The translations under genes were made by a program, and so were the position numbers. The notes under the pieces were generated by a model. That model was given only the letters and a program-made list of their open reading frames with translations, had not been told where the DNA came from and did not search any database. From assembly GCF_000204055.1 (NCBI RefSeq), contig NW_006768853.1, forward strand, positions 20,177-84,176: DNA of 64,000 nt, in the 5' to 3' direction. Of the stretch, positions 22,608 through 34,582 are shown one piece after another. Origin of the DNA: Melampsora larici-populina 98AG31. Its lineage: Eukaryota > Basidiomycota > Pucciniomycetes > Pucciniales > Melampsoraceae. How positions within the stretch are numbered: the first letter of the stretch is position 1; each line of letters starts with the position of its first letter.

Positions 22608-23543
22608 TTGATTCGAAAAGTCGGCAAGATGATGATTTGTCCGCGAGAGGTTTGATGAGATTGAAGGTTGGCGTTGGTTGAAGCTGGTTGAGCTGATTAA
22701 GTATGACGACGATGTGGTGTGTTGATCAGATTCTATGGAGCGAGTCTCGAGCATGGTTGAGCTCTGTTCGCCAGGACCTACAAGATGTATGTATGGATCA
22801 TGTGTTGTGACAGGTAAGATCACATGACCATTCTCATTCAATATTTCTGGCCCCTGCACCATAACCAGCCTGCACCGTCAACGAGGATTTAAAATGCCTG
22901 CCTGATTGACGAGGACACTCAATGATCACTCTGACCTTGCAGCAATTGTCATCCATCTTTGCAAGAAGGACGACTGAAATAAAGTCGACCGGATCCTGCT
23001 AGCGCAGGAGCTAAGGACCTCCTTCCCAACAACCTCTCCCCACGAGAGAGGGCATCAAAGAATATGACGGCTCACTCCGCACAGCCATCATCGACACTCA
23101 ACACCAACTCACCAAAGAAAAAGAAAACACCACCAAACCAGCACAAGGCTCGATGGCCTGAAATCCTTGAACCACTACCGGGAAAGAGGCCAACAGACTC
23201 CGACAACTATTTCAGACTATTTTGTCGTTATGGCGCAATTGGCACTTCTGAGCCACCGTAGATATCATAGAGATCGGGTTGTAGTTATGTTACGCCGACG
23301 TGATCTTCTTGGACTGGCGTTCCTGGCACCCATCCCACACAGTGTAATCGACGCCATCAATCACTAGATCTCTTTTCTGCTCATCGTTAGAAGTCCTTGT
23401 AGTGTGGTGCTTTCACTACATCCAGGGTGGGCTTAGCCTGCTCGGGTTCCCATTCCACTCACGCAACCACGTACATAAGGGTCTCGCATGGGTCTGGTAA
23501 ATCACAGTAATTTTATCTTCCACTTCCTCTCTCTCTCTCGACT

Positions 23544-23642
23544 GTGTCCTCTTCATAAATACTTTTTGTTTCTCCGCTGTCCTCGTCATAGATACTTTGT
23601 GGTTCACCGCTGTCCTCTTCATAAATACTTTTTATTTTGCCG
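23544..23642 (+). repeat. three 33-bp tandem repeats before a secreted-protein gene
   Basis: Three consecutive 33-base units (23544-23576, 23577-23609, 23610-23642) share the pattern CTGTCCTC.TCATA.ATACTT and end in CCG. They end about 60 bases before the ATG at 23706, so they lie in the promoter or 5' leader. Confidence 0.7.
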
Positions 23643-23705
23643 CTGTCAATCTGACCAAAAAACTTCAAAATTCAAATATCTGATCTTGTTCAACTTCAGT
23701 TAAAA

Positions 23706-24270
23706 ATGGCCTACAAGCGAACAAACCCCATCTTTTTTCTCGCCCTTGTGTTGCTGATCGCAGGAGATTTCGGGTCGCACATCTTTGCAGATGCTAATTC
23801 TATAGAATGCAATGTTTATTGGGAAGGACCAGCAAGTTACAATGGCAATAAAAATAGTTAGTTCAACATTTCCTTTCAGCCTGTAGTTTTTAACTTCTCC
23901 GTCACCAATAAAATTCATTTCTATCATTTTTGTGGATATTGCTAACTCACGCGAAACTTCAAACATCTTCCGTTTGAAAACTTTCACGATCAAAGAGTGC
24001 ATTACAGTTAATGGCGATGGAGTCAAAACCACTTATATTTGTACTGCGTGTTACAGGGGAGATGGGAAACCAGCCTGTGCGAAAGAAATTCCTTATATTG
24101 AATCTATGGCCAGATGGATGGCAGACCGCTTACTTCTTCGTTTCTTGAATCATCTTACAGCTGCTAAGGACTGTGTTGGCCCCCATCCATTGAGCTCAAA
24201 AGGGGCATTCACTTGCGATGCCGCGATGGACGAAAATCCAACAACCTCGCCAAAGCGACCTATTTGTTGA
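23706..24270 (+). CDS. small secreted cysteine-rich protein (candidate effector)
   Basis: Exon 1 (23706-23856, phase 1) begins MAYKRTNPIFFLALVLLIAG, a typical signal peptide with a hydrophobic core, and cleavage is likely after GSHIFA near residue 29. Joining to an acceptor at 23995 (exon 2, 23996-24270) gives 141 residues. An alternative acceptor at 24006 keeps the same frame. The mature part has about eight cysteines, including IC..CY and a terminal Cys, the build of rust small secreted proteins. The frame of exon 2 is open upstream of the acceptor, so intron length is somewhat uncertain. No enzymatic domain is seen. The role in host interaction is inferred only from secretion, size and cysteines. 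Confidence 0.68.
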
Positions 24271-24835
24271 GTCAATTTGCATCTCATACCTCAGGAAAAA
24301 CTACCTGGACTGTCTACTTCCGTTCTAGACGTTTTGAGATGCATACTGATATTTTGAAAACATTGGGCTCTACTTTCTGGATTTTGTGATCAAAAGTTTG
24401 CTTCCATTACAACGCACAGCACGTACGGGAGACCTACCGTTGTGTAAGCCGGCATTTAAACCAGCGTAAGTTTACCTTCAACTCACTGTAATGAAACTTA
24501 TGACTGATTGCTACGTTGCATGTATCAAAAACTGACGATGTTAACATGGTATTTAGAATGTCCTTCGGAACAATGTAAGGTCCAAGGAACATAAAACAAG
24601 ATACATGGTTTGATGCTTCAAGAGCCAGATAACTCGTCAACGCGTGTGCACTTGAATGTGGTTCTTACCTGTCCATGATATCTTTCTCTGTACAGTTGTT
24701 CTCATGATCCTTGATTTCTATGTGGACCTTCATTCCTCTGTGTGCCATATAAAGTTATCCCTTCCCTTTTTCAAACGTGTGGTATCAGAACATAAAGATA
24801 TACAGTAGTAAAAAACAAATGTGGTTATGACGAGA
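24271..24835. other. intergenic, nothing recognised
   Basis: No ORF with splice support or a family motif; 3' flank of the secreted-protein gene. Confidence 0.45.
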
Positions 24836-25120
24836 CTGAAGGGAAGTCTAGTCAGTATAATTTGAGTGATGAGAATCACTATGAATGTGAGGTTCATGAG
24901 CAGAACAGGCCTGAATGGTAGTCTAGTTAGTATGACTAGAGTGATAAGAATCAATATGAGTGTAAGGAACATAACCAATCTGCTCAAAGTGATAGGTAGA
25001 AAATGGCGAGTTTAAAATTCTCAAAACAAGAGCAAATATAAATAATAATGGTAACCTGAAGGGAATTCCAGGTAGTATAGCTGTGTTGAGCATCACTATG
25101 AATGCAAGGAGTCGAAAAAA
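24836..25120. repeat. imperfect direct repeats
   Basis: Segments starting near 24836, 24910 and 25057 share the order GAA.GG.A.T..AG.(C/T)AGTAT followed by GATGAGAATCACTATGAATG-like sequence and a run of G/A-rich bases. The copies are diverged and unevenly spaced, so they read as an old duplication, not a satellite. Confidence 0.5.
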
Positions 25121-25429
25121 CCTGCATGAAGTGACAGATAGGAAATGTTGAGAAAAAAGAGAAAGGTCAAAAAGGGTAAGAGTCCTTTATCTTTGATGTA
25201 TACACCAAGCATTCACAACAATCTGACCATAAGAAGATATATTACCAAGATATGCCAACATCTGTGATTGATTAAGATTAGTAATAGATGACAAAAATAT
25301 ATGAATGAGATGTTAGATAACCCAAACAGTAGTCATACATCATATATGCCATGATCTCAATCCCTTCCCTGGTTCTCTAAGTCTAAAAGATGATACTCTT
25401 GTAGAACACCTTGTGCTTATAAGGTGGCG

Positions 25430-25640
25430 AGATTTGGTAAATGTTTCTGATAGCATATCAGTGGTAGGGATGTATCTGAAAGTAAAATTTTCACTTCAAA
25501 TATGTTCACAAATCCAATGAAATCTAATATCAACATGTCCTGTGCCAGTTTTGGAATTGAGCATTTCTTGATAACACAATTGTACCTTGATTGTCAGCTA
25601 AAAGTGAAGGTGGTGTCAATCTTTATGAAGTGTTGATGTC
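25430..25640 (-). pseudogene. decayed Ty1/copia RNase H fragment
   Basis: The minus strand, read in two frames, gives DNQGTIVLSRNAQF and then GHVDIRFHWICEHI. This is the copia-type RNase H order (DNQ.A..L..N...., ..KHIDIR.HFIRE). A frameshift separates the two pieces and stops follow. Only this fragment is recognisable; no LTRs were found around it. Confidence 0.55.
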
Positions 25641-27848
25641 TTTCATAAATTGAGTCGACCATCTTAAAAAACATGTCGGTGCTGTATTTGCTTGATGAGG
25701 GGTGCACACAAGTTCCCTTTTTGTCTCAAAGGCAGTGTGCCTGTGCTTGTCCAAGGGACAGATCTTTGGGGCAGTCCCTCTGGGTTCAATTTTGGGGTAG
25801 GCATGCCCAGGTTAGCTTTGGGCCACCATTCTCCCAGCTGTTGAGTAGGGTCCGAGGGAATTTTTACCTTTGATACCCAGTTTCCCACCACAAAGTCCTT
25901 GACACATCCCCACCAAACCATCAACAACATACACCACTTACACACCATGCCCAAAGTCAAATATTCCCTGTCAACTGAATAGATCCAACCCACCACTGGA
26001 TTTGTTGAGGAGTGGATGGGTTTTTTCATTTATGCAGATGCAAAAACATCAACAGACTGACGCTACACTCATTGCCAGCACTGTAAGGCTAAGCTTGATG
26101 GAGAGCCATTGGGTATGTATGTAGGTACAATTTTCAATGTATCACTATTCAATGCTTGAGTTGAATCCAAAAAAACCAATACTATTGTTTGAGATGAGGG
26201 GTCTGAGATATTGGAATATGATTATATTGGTCAAGACATTCATTGTTAATTTGTTGAGGTTAGGTGGTTTTTTAATCATCTCTGTGAGTGTTGGTCAAGG
26301 TTCACAACATTTTAGTCAATTAAATGCATGAAACAGGTGAATGTGGTCCAATCTGAGAGTTAGAAAGATGTGCTCTTGATTTGTGATGCAAGGGGTTGGA
26401 CACATGATGGTTTTCTCAATGTCTTCTATTTCAATTTTCTCTTATATGTATGTGTGATTTTGTCTCCTTTACATTTCTTTTTCTCAACATCTGCAGAAAA
26501 GAATCCCAAGGTAATAGTATTTCTATCTATCTAATTGTGTTATATTGTTCAACAAGTCTGATAAGCCCCTATACTATCATTTTTTATGTGTTCAAAATTC
26601 TCCCTTTTCTCTCTCTCTCAAATGTCTCAGCTTTTATTATGAAGTTCTACCTTGGTAGGTTTGCCTCCTTATTTTTGATCTTACCAAGTCTTGTCAACTC
26701 TTTATTGTGGGATTCATATTGTTTCTCTTTTGTTAGATCTTTCCACACCAAGAACTCTTTCTGTTGGATTCTTTGATGAAGATGAATATTTGGATGAGGT
26801 GCTTTTTGAAGATATTTCTCAATGAATGTTGATGTGATCCCCGCTTAGATCACTTCATGCAGCATGAGGAATTCAAAAACATGCTCCTTTTGATGTCTTT
26901 GCACCATTTTGTTTCGCTTTTTTATTTCTTTCTGATTTTCAACAACCCAAAGGCATACCTCAGCGCCCCCACCACAGGCATACCTTTGGAAAGCCTAGAA
27001 ATTGTGCCCAGGTCTGCCCCAATTTAAATTCTGCACCCGCCATGTGACTCATGGACAACAAATTATTCAACCAGATGAAAAATTCTCGCCCAAATTTTGC
27101 TGTGGTATACACCAGTTTCAAACTTCCAACTCCTGACATGTTAGGTAAGTGTTTTCCCACATTGCAGCAAGATTGTTGGTCCTTTGGTGTAAGGCTGTGT
27201 ATTGCGCAGTTTTGGAATGCGCAGCACAAGGCGCAGTTGTTCCAAACACAAACTCAGTTCTGATTCTTCACAACATCCAAAACCTTTTTGTATCAAGACA
27301 CCCTATGACACCTGAACACAGCCATGTCTTTGCATTTTCCTTGTTACCTTCAATTTTCTGATGTACATGTTATGGACACAACTACACAAAGAGGTTTTGC
27401 TGCAATACAGCTATGTATCTCTGAAACCGCCAGCTGTGACGTCTACATAACCATTGGACTTGATGATGCCTGCAGAACTATGTACATACTCTTTTGTTTT
27501 CAGCCTCTTATATTGAAAAACACAAGGGTTTTTGCTGGATTTTTGCCAGGTTCTGCTTCGTGTGGTTCTTTATGAAGAGAAAAGCCATTGATCTTTTTCA
27601 AGACAGATGTGGGTGATGTAAACATAGAGGCTGTGTGATCTTAAAACATAGTATGATTTCATAAGTGAGTTGATTACCTGGTATGGTTTGTCAAAACCTA
27701 TCTGGGCTTGTCTGGTAATGTTATCAAGGCATATGATGCATCATAAAGTCTTTCCTCAGCTTGATCAGAATCAAAATTGAGATGATATGATAAAGTAGCA
27801 TGGTACCAAGATTTTTCACTGCAGATAGGTGATTATTCTCACCTCAAA
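25641..27848. other. degenerate sequence, probably old transposon debris
   Basis: Short frames on both strands without splice support. Near 26055-26120 the plus strand, with one stop, reads RYTHCQHCKAKLDGEP, which resembles a BED/C2H2 finger from a hAT-like element. Otherwise there are T-rich tracts and no recognisable repeats or genes. Confidence 0.35.
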
Positions 27849-27851
27849 TAA

Positions 27852-28925
27852 GGGTACGTTTGGTAGCGATTATTTTCGGCGATTATTTTGAATAATAGCG
27901 ATTATTTTGAAAAATAATCGCTGTCAAAAAAAGACGTTTGGGACCACTTATGGTACCCAGAAATAAACTCCTTCCCCGTCCCAAAAGGAGTTTAAAACGG
28001 GACTTTGGATAAACGCCAAAAGGGAGTTTATCAGTGCAATAAACTCCCTTTTGTACTTGACAAAATTTCATCTCGAAAGCCTTCAACCAGCTTCAACCCT
28101 CGTCAATCGATCCAATATGTATTCGCTTCATAAGATGCTTGTTCTTTGACTCAGTCAACACCTTCAACAATACACCATCATACTCAAGACTCACAAGCTA
28201 ATCTTCACTTCTACTTCTTGCTCCTGGCTGCCTTTCCTTCTGCTTACCAATCATCTTCTGAAATCTATCTTGTGTTTCTCAAATATGAATCTAGAATTGA
28301 ATTGATTTTTCTGTGTAAAAAGTTATTGTCTTTTGTGATGTGCAAATGAAGTCTTGAAAACCAATTTTGATTGAAGGAACGAGTTATCAATCGTTCAATT
28401 TCCAGTCAATTGTGTAATCTCAATCAATCGGTCAATTTCAATCAATTGTTCAAAACCAATCAATCATTCAATTTCATTCAATCAGTTGATCTCAATCAAT
28501 TGTTGAACTCCAAAGAATCTCAAAACACATCACTCTTGAAGGATGAGATAGATAGGAAGTGATGGAGAGTGTTGAATTTGGTGGGACACCTTTCTGTTAT
28601 CGCGAGCGTGTTCGGGCAAAAGCTTGTTGTATGGGGACAAAGGTTGTGTCATATGATGATTACTTGTATCATACATCACCAGAGGATATCTATATGGGTG
28701 GATGCGAAGTGGTAGAATGTGAAGTGAGGTGAGGTGAGGCGAGAAACCTTCAAAGACAGTTTGCTATAAGTTGGGATTTTCAACCAAACATGATTTTCTC
28801 AAATGTACCCATAACGGAGTTTATTTGAAAAAAAACTCGATTTGAACAATAAACTCATTTGCCCCGGGGCAATGTACCTGGGGTCAAACGGAGTTTACAA
28901 TTGGTAATTGCAACCAAACGTACCC
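27852..28925. mobile_element. PIF/Harbinger-like MITE (1.07 kb)
   Basis: GGGTACGTTTGGT at the left end is exactly mirrored by ACCAAACGTACCC at the right end, and both sides are flanked by the 3-bp duplication TAA (27849-27851 and 28926-28928). A GG(G)-starting TIR with a TWA target site is the PIF/Harbinger pattern. Near each end, copies of AAACTCC(C/G)TTT and GGAGTTTA form further inverted motifs. There is no transposase. The interior holds a CAATCAATT-rich low-complexity array at about 28385-28510. Confidence 0.75.
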
Positions 28926-29021
28926 TAATCAATACATCACAGATTCAACGTAACACCGCAGTTATTGCCACAGTCATTACTCTTTTGGTTGTTGATTGAA
29001 AGATACCCAAGATGAAATTGG

Positions 29022-29539
29022 TCACTTGTGCCCATAAAAATAGTGAAACAATTCATGTGTGATACCCCTGATCACCTTAAGCCTGTTGATGGGGAGACGA
29101 TTGAAGATAGGCAAGTGAAATGAATAAAGGCTGAGCTCACAACCAGCAAAGACCACCCTTGAACACCCGAGTGATTCTCGGGTGCAATGCCTCCGACAGA
29201 AGCTGCCCGAGGGTTTCCGTCGAGAGATGATTGTACCACTCAGGTCGATCCTTCGGGCCGGCCTTCTCCGAGGTTTCGAATATGTCATGGATCTTTCAGA
29301 AATTTTTGGTTGGCGATGAAATGACAAACAGACTGGAAAGATCTACGTCTGTCTATGCTGCAGTTTGCCTGATAGCCGGTCGAGTAGCTCAGTAGGGAGT
29401 GGAAGTGATGAATATAACGAAATTTATACATCTGTGCATGTATGTAGATCTCCTAAAGACGGACTTCAAACAGTTTGAAACGAGAAGAGTTGAGACCAAG
29501 AAAGGCTCTGTATATTCTCAAAGAAGATGAATTTTCCAT
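29022..29539 (-). CDS. small unrecognised protein, three exons
   Basis: Exons 29539-29465, 29292-29144 and 29082-29022 join in phases 0 and 2 to give about 94 residues. The central exon reads FETSEKAGPKDRPEWYNHLS and continues with TETLGQLLSEALHPRITRVF; the last ends ITHELFHYFYGHK. The first exon begins MENSSSLRIYRAFLGLNSS, and its LRIYRAFL resembles the LYR-type motif of small mitochondrial assembly factors, but the resemblance is short. The first donor (GAA|GTCCGT) is weak, so the first exon may be wrong. Base composition of the central exon is clearly richer in GC than its surroundings, which supports coding. Confidence 0.42.
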
Positions 29540-30599
29540 TGATGATCGAGATATGATCAGAGGCGCATATAGGAGATGGAGAAAGGGGTATGAAAATGAA
29601 CCAAAAAAAGAAAATTATAAGGAGTAAGAATCTGATCGGAAATGTGCGAGTACATACACTGATGCATGACGAGGGAATTACATCAGGAAAGAATGGTGAT
29701 CTGATTAACATGTCCACGCTTCAAGATGCAGTTTGGAGGATAAAATTGAAGTGAGAAATCAAGATTGTGGGTCTTTTAGATTGATTCTGTGAAGAATGAT
29801 CGAGGTGATCACATTGTATCAGACAACGATCAAAAGTCTGCTTTGAGTATCCTAGAGCCCCAGCCTGGTGTACCACCAATTCCAGTCTGATAAGTGCAGA
29901 AAGAGTATCGTTATCTCGACCCCACTCAAGTTCTTGAATGCGTCAAGTCAAGTCAAGAACAAGATATGACTGATGATGAATCTTGGTTGGGGAAAGGTAT
30001 TGGTACACGACATCTAAACGTCATCATCCGACCGACCGAAATGTGTAACAGGTATTGCCTGTTATTGCCCCACAGGAAGATATATGTGCAGAATTTTACC
30101 CCAATCGTTTTTTGGTATTTAAAATTCTAGAAATCCAATCGAAGGCCACTTCCCTTTGACTTTACCTTTTGAGCTCTTCCTCCTTTTGATTGAGAGTTCT
30201 TAATTCCCAATCTCAATTATCCTAACCCTATTGTGATCATTCTTATTATCTAAATCGTTAGCATAAACCTTGAGTTGACCATACTTAAGTTCCCCCTATT
30301 TCTCCTGTTGACTTAATCCAATTGATATTAAATCAGAAAAAAAATTATCAACCGACCAATCCGCATCTCATCATCATCCTGAATCGTTAAACGGTTTTTG
30401 ATTATTACCAGTCTCAATATCGCATTAAAAGAATCATAAATATTTTCCTGCTTATCATTCTCATACCACCTCATCGATCATCATCATTACCCACTCTCGA
30501 TCATCTTAAAATCAGTATCATATAGACACTTCTTTGTCCTTGGCTTCTTTTTCTCTACCTCTTAATCTATAACGTCGCAAAAACAAACGTTCAGTCACA
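29540..30599. other. intergenic and 5' flank of ATP-citrate lyase
   Basis: A short plus-strand frame at 29894-30130 has no recognisable motif. The last 450 bases are CT-rich with many ATCAT repeats, as in leaders and promoters of other genes here. No TATA box stands out. Confidence 0.4.
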
Positions 30600-33500
30600 A
30601 TGTCTGCTAAAGGTAAGTCTTTCTCTTTTTCTTTTTGAATTTTGATTCACATCTGATCGATTGGTCTTTTGTTTCAATTCATAGCTATCAGAGAATATGA
30701 TGCCAAACTTTTGGTAGGTTATTGGTTAGCTCGTGCTCCTCAATTCGGTGCAGCCTGTCCAGTTCCCAAATCTTTCAAATCACCTGAAGTTAAAGTAGCT
30801 CAAGTAAGCATTTGTTTTCTCTTTGTTCAATTATGCACAAGTTTTACTAACTTTTGGGTTGGTTTGTCTTTTTCAGATCAGCTGGGATTCCGCTACCAAC
30901 ACTATCACACCTGATGCTAACTTACCAGCATGGGTGTTCACCGAGAAATTGGTAGTTAAACCTGATCAGTTGATCAAACGTCGTGGAAAAGCTGGATTAC
31001 TAGGTTTAAATAAGACATGGAACGAAGCAAAGGCCTGGATCATTGAAAAGGCTGGTAAACCTGTGAATGTCGAAGGAGTGGTTGGTACTTTGTCCAACTT
31101 TATTGTTGAGCCTTTTGCTCCTCATCCTTCCGATACGTAAGTAACCAATCTTCTTTTGGATTGCCATGGATGATCGGAACACTCACGATCGAATGCGATC
31201 GCTCTTGTTTGTTTTCCTAGCGAATACTATGTCTGCATCAACTCTGTCCGAGAGGGCGATATGATCCTTTTCACTCATGAAGGTGGAGTTGATATCGGAG
31301 ATGTAGACGCCAAAGCCGCCAAAATCACCGTCCCAGTTGATGGTGACTTACCCACCCGTGATGAATTGAAATCCGGTTTACTCGCCGCTGTACCTCCTCA
31401 TCGTCAAGACGCTTTGGTCGACTTCTTGGCTAGACTTTACAGCGCCTATGTCGATCTTCATTACACTTACCTAGAGATCAACCCACTTGTCTGTATGGAG
31501 GCTGCTGATGGATCCCCATCCATTGCTTTCCTCGATATGGCTGCGAAATTAGATCAAACCGCTGATTATCTCTGTGGTGCCAAGTGGGCTATCGCTCGTG
31601 ACACTTCTGGTCCTGTCACGGATGCTGGTGGTGCCAAGGTTTTTGCCGATCGTGGTCCTCCAATGGTCTTTCCTGCTCCATTCGGTCGGGATTTGACCAA
31701 AGAAGAAGCCTACATTCAAAAACTCGATGCTAGTACTGGTGCTTCCTTGAAATTGACTGTCTTGAATGCTGAAGGTCGTGTTTGGACTATGGTGGCTGGT
31801 GGTGGTGCTTCGGTTGTATACTCGTAGGTTTTCTCTCACACAACAAACTCATGAACGTCATTTCTCAAATACTGACGGATGTAAATTTGCCCATCATCTA
31901 GCGATGCCATTGCTGCTCATGGCTTTGCACATGAACTAGCAAACTACGGTGAATATTCAGGAGCACCGACTAAGAACCAAACTTTTGAATATGCCAAGAC
32001 GATCTTAGACTTGATGACCCGAGGAGAACCACACCCCGAAGGAAAAGTCTTGATCATTGGAGGTGGTATCGCCAATTTCACCAACGTAGCAGCCACGTTT
32101 GCTGGTATCATCGATGCTTTGAAGAACTTCAAGGAAGGACTTCATCGTCACAAAGTCCGAATCTTTGTCAGACGTGGTGGTCCCAACTACCAAGATGGAT
32201 TGAAGAAGATGAGGTTGATTGGTGAAACTCTTGGAATTGAGATTCAAGTCTTTGGTGTAAGTCTCTGATATTCCTGCATGCTCACAATGTTGCCGATTTT
32301 GACTTGGTTCCTTCGTCTCCGTCGTGGCCGCATCCTGATTTGTAATCTGTACAGCCCGATACCCACATCTCTTCTATCGTCCCCCTCGCCCTTGGAATCA
32401 ACAAGCCTGCTGCCAATGGCCATACCAACGGATTAACTGTCACCAATGGCCACCACGTCAACGGAAAATCACACACCTCTAACGGCTCTCCAGTGGAGAT
32501 GGCCACAATCGTTCCTAGCAGCCGAGAGGAACACGGTGTAATCTCGTTTGAACAAAGTGCACCGTCTAATCGACCCTGGTTCCGCCCTTTTGACGAAAAC
32601 ACTCGAGGATTAGTTTATGGTCTTCAACCACGAGCTATCCAAGGCATGCTCGACTTCGATTTCGCTTGTGGTCGAACCAAACCATCAGTGGCAGCTATGA
32701 TCTATCCTTTCGGTGGTCATCATGTCCAAAAGTTCTACTGGGGTACCAAGGAAACTCTCTTGCCGGTCTATGCCACCATCGCCGAGGCTGTCAAGAAACA
32801 TCCCGATGCCGACACCCTTGTCAACTTTTCTTCTTCGCGATCCGTTTATCAATCTACCCTCGAAGCTTTAGAGTTGCCTCAATTGAAGTCTATTGCTTTG
32901 ATCGCTGAAGGAGTACCCGAAAGACACGCTCGAGCCATCTTACATCTCGCTCAGAAGAAGAAAGTCATCATCATCGGTCCTGCTACCGTCGGTGGAATCA
33001 AACCTGGATGTTTCCGAATCGGTAACACTGGTGGTATGATGGACAACATTATTGCTTCCAAACTTTACCGACCTGGATCAGTAGCCTATGTTTCTAAATC
33101 TGGGGGAATGTCTAATGAACTTAACAATATCCTTTCTCTCACTACCAACGGTACTTACGAAGGTATTGCCATTGGTGGTGATCGATACCCTGGAACAACT
33201 TTCATCGACCACATGCTCCGATACGAAGCTGATCCCAACTGTAAGATGCTTGTCCTCTTGGGAGAAGTAGGAGGAGTCGAAGAATACCGTGTCATTGAGG
33301 CTGTCAAAGCTGGTACGATCAAGAAACCCATCATCGCTTGGGCCATCGGAACTTGTGCCAAGATGTTTACCACCGAAGTGCAATTCGGACACGCAGGATC
33401 AATGGCCAACTCGGATTTGGAAACAGCTGACGCCAAGAACCGAGCCATGAGGGCTGCAGGATTTGTGGTTCCGGACACCTTTGAAGATCTACCAGCTGCA

Positions 33501-34582
33501 CTTGCCAAAGTATATGCCGGATTAGTCAAGGACGGAACTATTCAACCTATGCCCGAACGTGATCCTCCTAACATCCCTGTTGATTACAAATGGGCACAAG
33601 AACTCGGAATGGTTCGAAAACCTGCCGCTTTCATCTCGACGATCTCTGACGAACGAGGAGCCGAGTTGTTGTATGCTGGTATGTCAATCACTGATGTGTT
33701 CAAGGAAGACATTGGAGTCGGTGGTGTCATCTCCTTACTTTGGTCAGTTTCACCCTCGTTCTCTTCCTCTCTTTTTCGGATTCCAGCGTGAAACTCATTC
33801 TTCATGTCTTGATTTAGGTTCAAACGACGTCTTCCACCATTTGCGTGCAAATTCTTGGAAATGTGCCTTCAGTTAACAGCTGATCACGGTCCGGCCGTTT
33901 CGGGAGCAATGACCACTGTCATCACCACTCGAGCTGGAAAGGACTTGATCAGTTCATTGGTTGCTGGTCTCTTAACCATCGGTGACCGATTTGGAGGAGC
34001 CTTGGACGGAGCCGCACGAGAATTTTCACGAGCAAAGGACACAGGCTTGACGCCTAGGGAATTTGTTGACACGATGCGAAGGGCAAATCGATTGATTCCT
34101 GGTATCGGACACAAGATCAAATCTAAATCAAATCCAGATATGAGAGTAGAATTAGTCAAAGACTTTGCTCGAAAGCATTTCCCATCTAACGAAATGTTAG
34201 ATTACGCTTTAGCCGTTGAAGATGTCACTAGTTCAAAGAAGGATACTTTGATTTTGAATGTCGATGGTTGTATTGCAGTTTGCTTCTGCGATCTTTTGAG
34301 GAACTCTGGAGCCTTTACTCGTGAAGAAGCAGATGAATATATGCAGGTAAGTTATATATCGTTTACTTCTCATCACTTCAATTCAGCTGACTTTTGGTTT
34401 TGGTTTTTTAGATTGGTACTTTGAATGCTCTCTTTGTCTTGGGACGCAGTATTGGATTCATTGGACATCATATTGATCAAAAGAGACTTAAACAAGGATT
34501 ATACCGTGCAGAACAATCTGATATCTTTATTGATATGGGAGGTCCTTCTATCTCAAACCGAGTGGTGGTTCGTCCTCATTGA
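30600..34582 (+). CDS. ACL1: ATP-citrate lyase, single-chain
   Basis: A cytosolic enzyme that cleaves citrate with CoA and ATP to acetyl-CoA and oxaloacetate, feeding fatty acid and sterol synthesis. Eight exons (30600-30612, 30685-30803, 30877-31136, 31221-31823, 31902-32256, 32355-33742, 33818-34346, 34412-34582) sum to 1145 residues with consistent phases. The N-terminal half is the ATP-grasp/CoA-ligase beta-like part ([18 protein letters not shown]-like [22 protein letters not shown]). A low-complexity linker rich in [14 protein letters not shown] separates the halves, as in animal enzymes. Then come the alpha-like CoA-binding and phospho-His region ([20 protein letters not shown] with the catalytic His) and the citrate-synthase-like domain ([41 protein letters not shown]). 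The fused single gene is the basidiomycete/animal form; ascomycetes use two genes. Symbol by homology. Confidence 0.95.

Noticed and set aside
22479..22862. 127-codon ORF as a separate gene or as the N-terminus of the V-ATPase subunit
   Set aside because: Only its last part matches subunit e, and the family starts at the internal Met; the upstream part is low complexity and most likely leader.
23416..23703. ORFs on both strands with 11-residue repeats
   Set aside because: The periodicity is a by-product of the 33-bp tandem repeats (a multiple of three keeps all frames open); no gene signals.
29371..29402. tRNA-like GTAGCTCAGTAGG segment
   Set aside because: A D-arm-like string only; no acceptor stem, anticodon arm or T-arm could be paired around it.
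31549..34159. minus-strand ORFs within ATP-citrate lyase
   Set aside because: Antisense shadows of a highly conserved enzyme gene.
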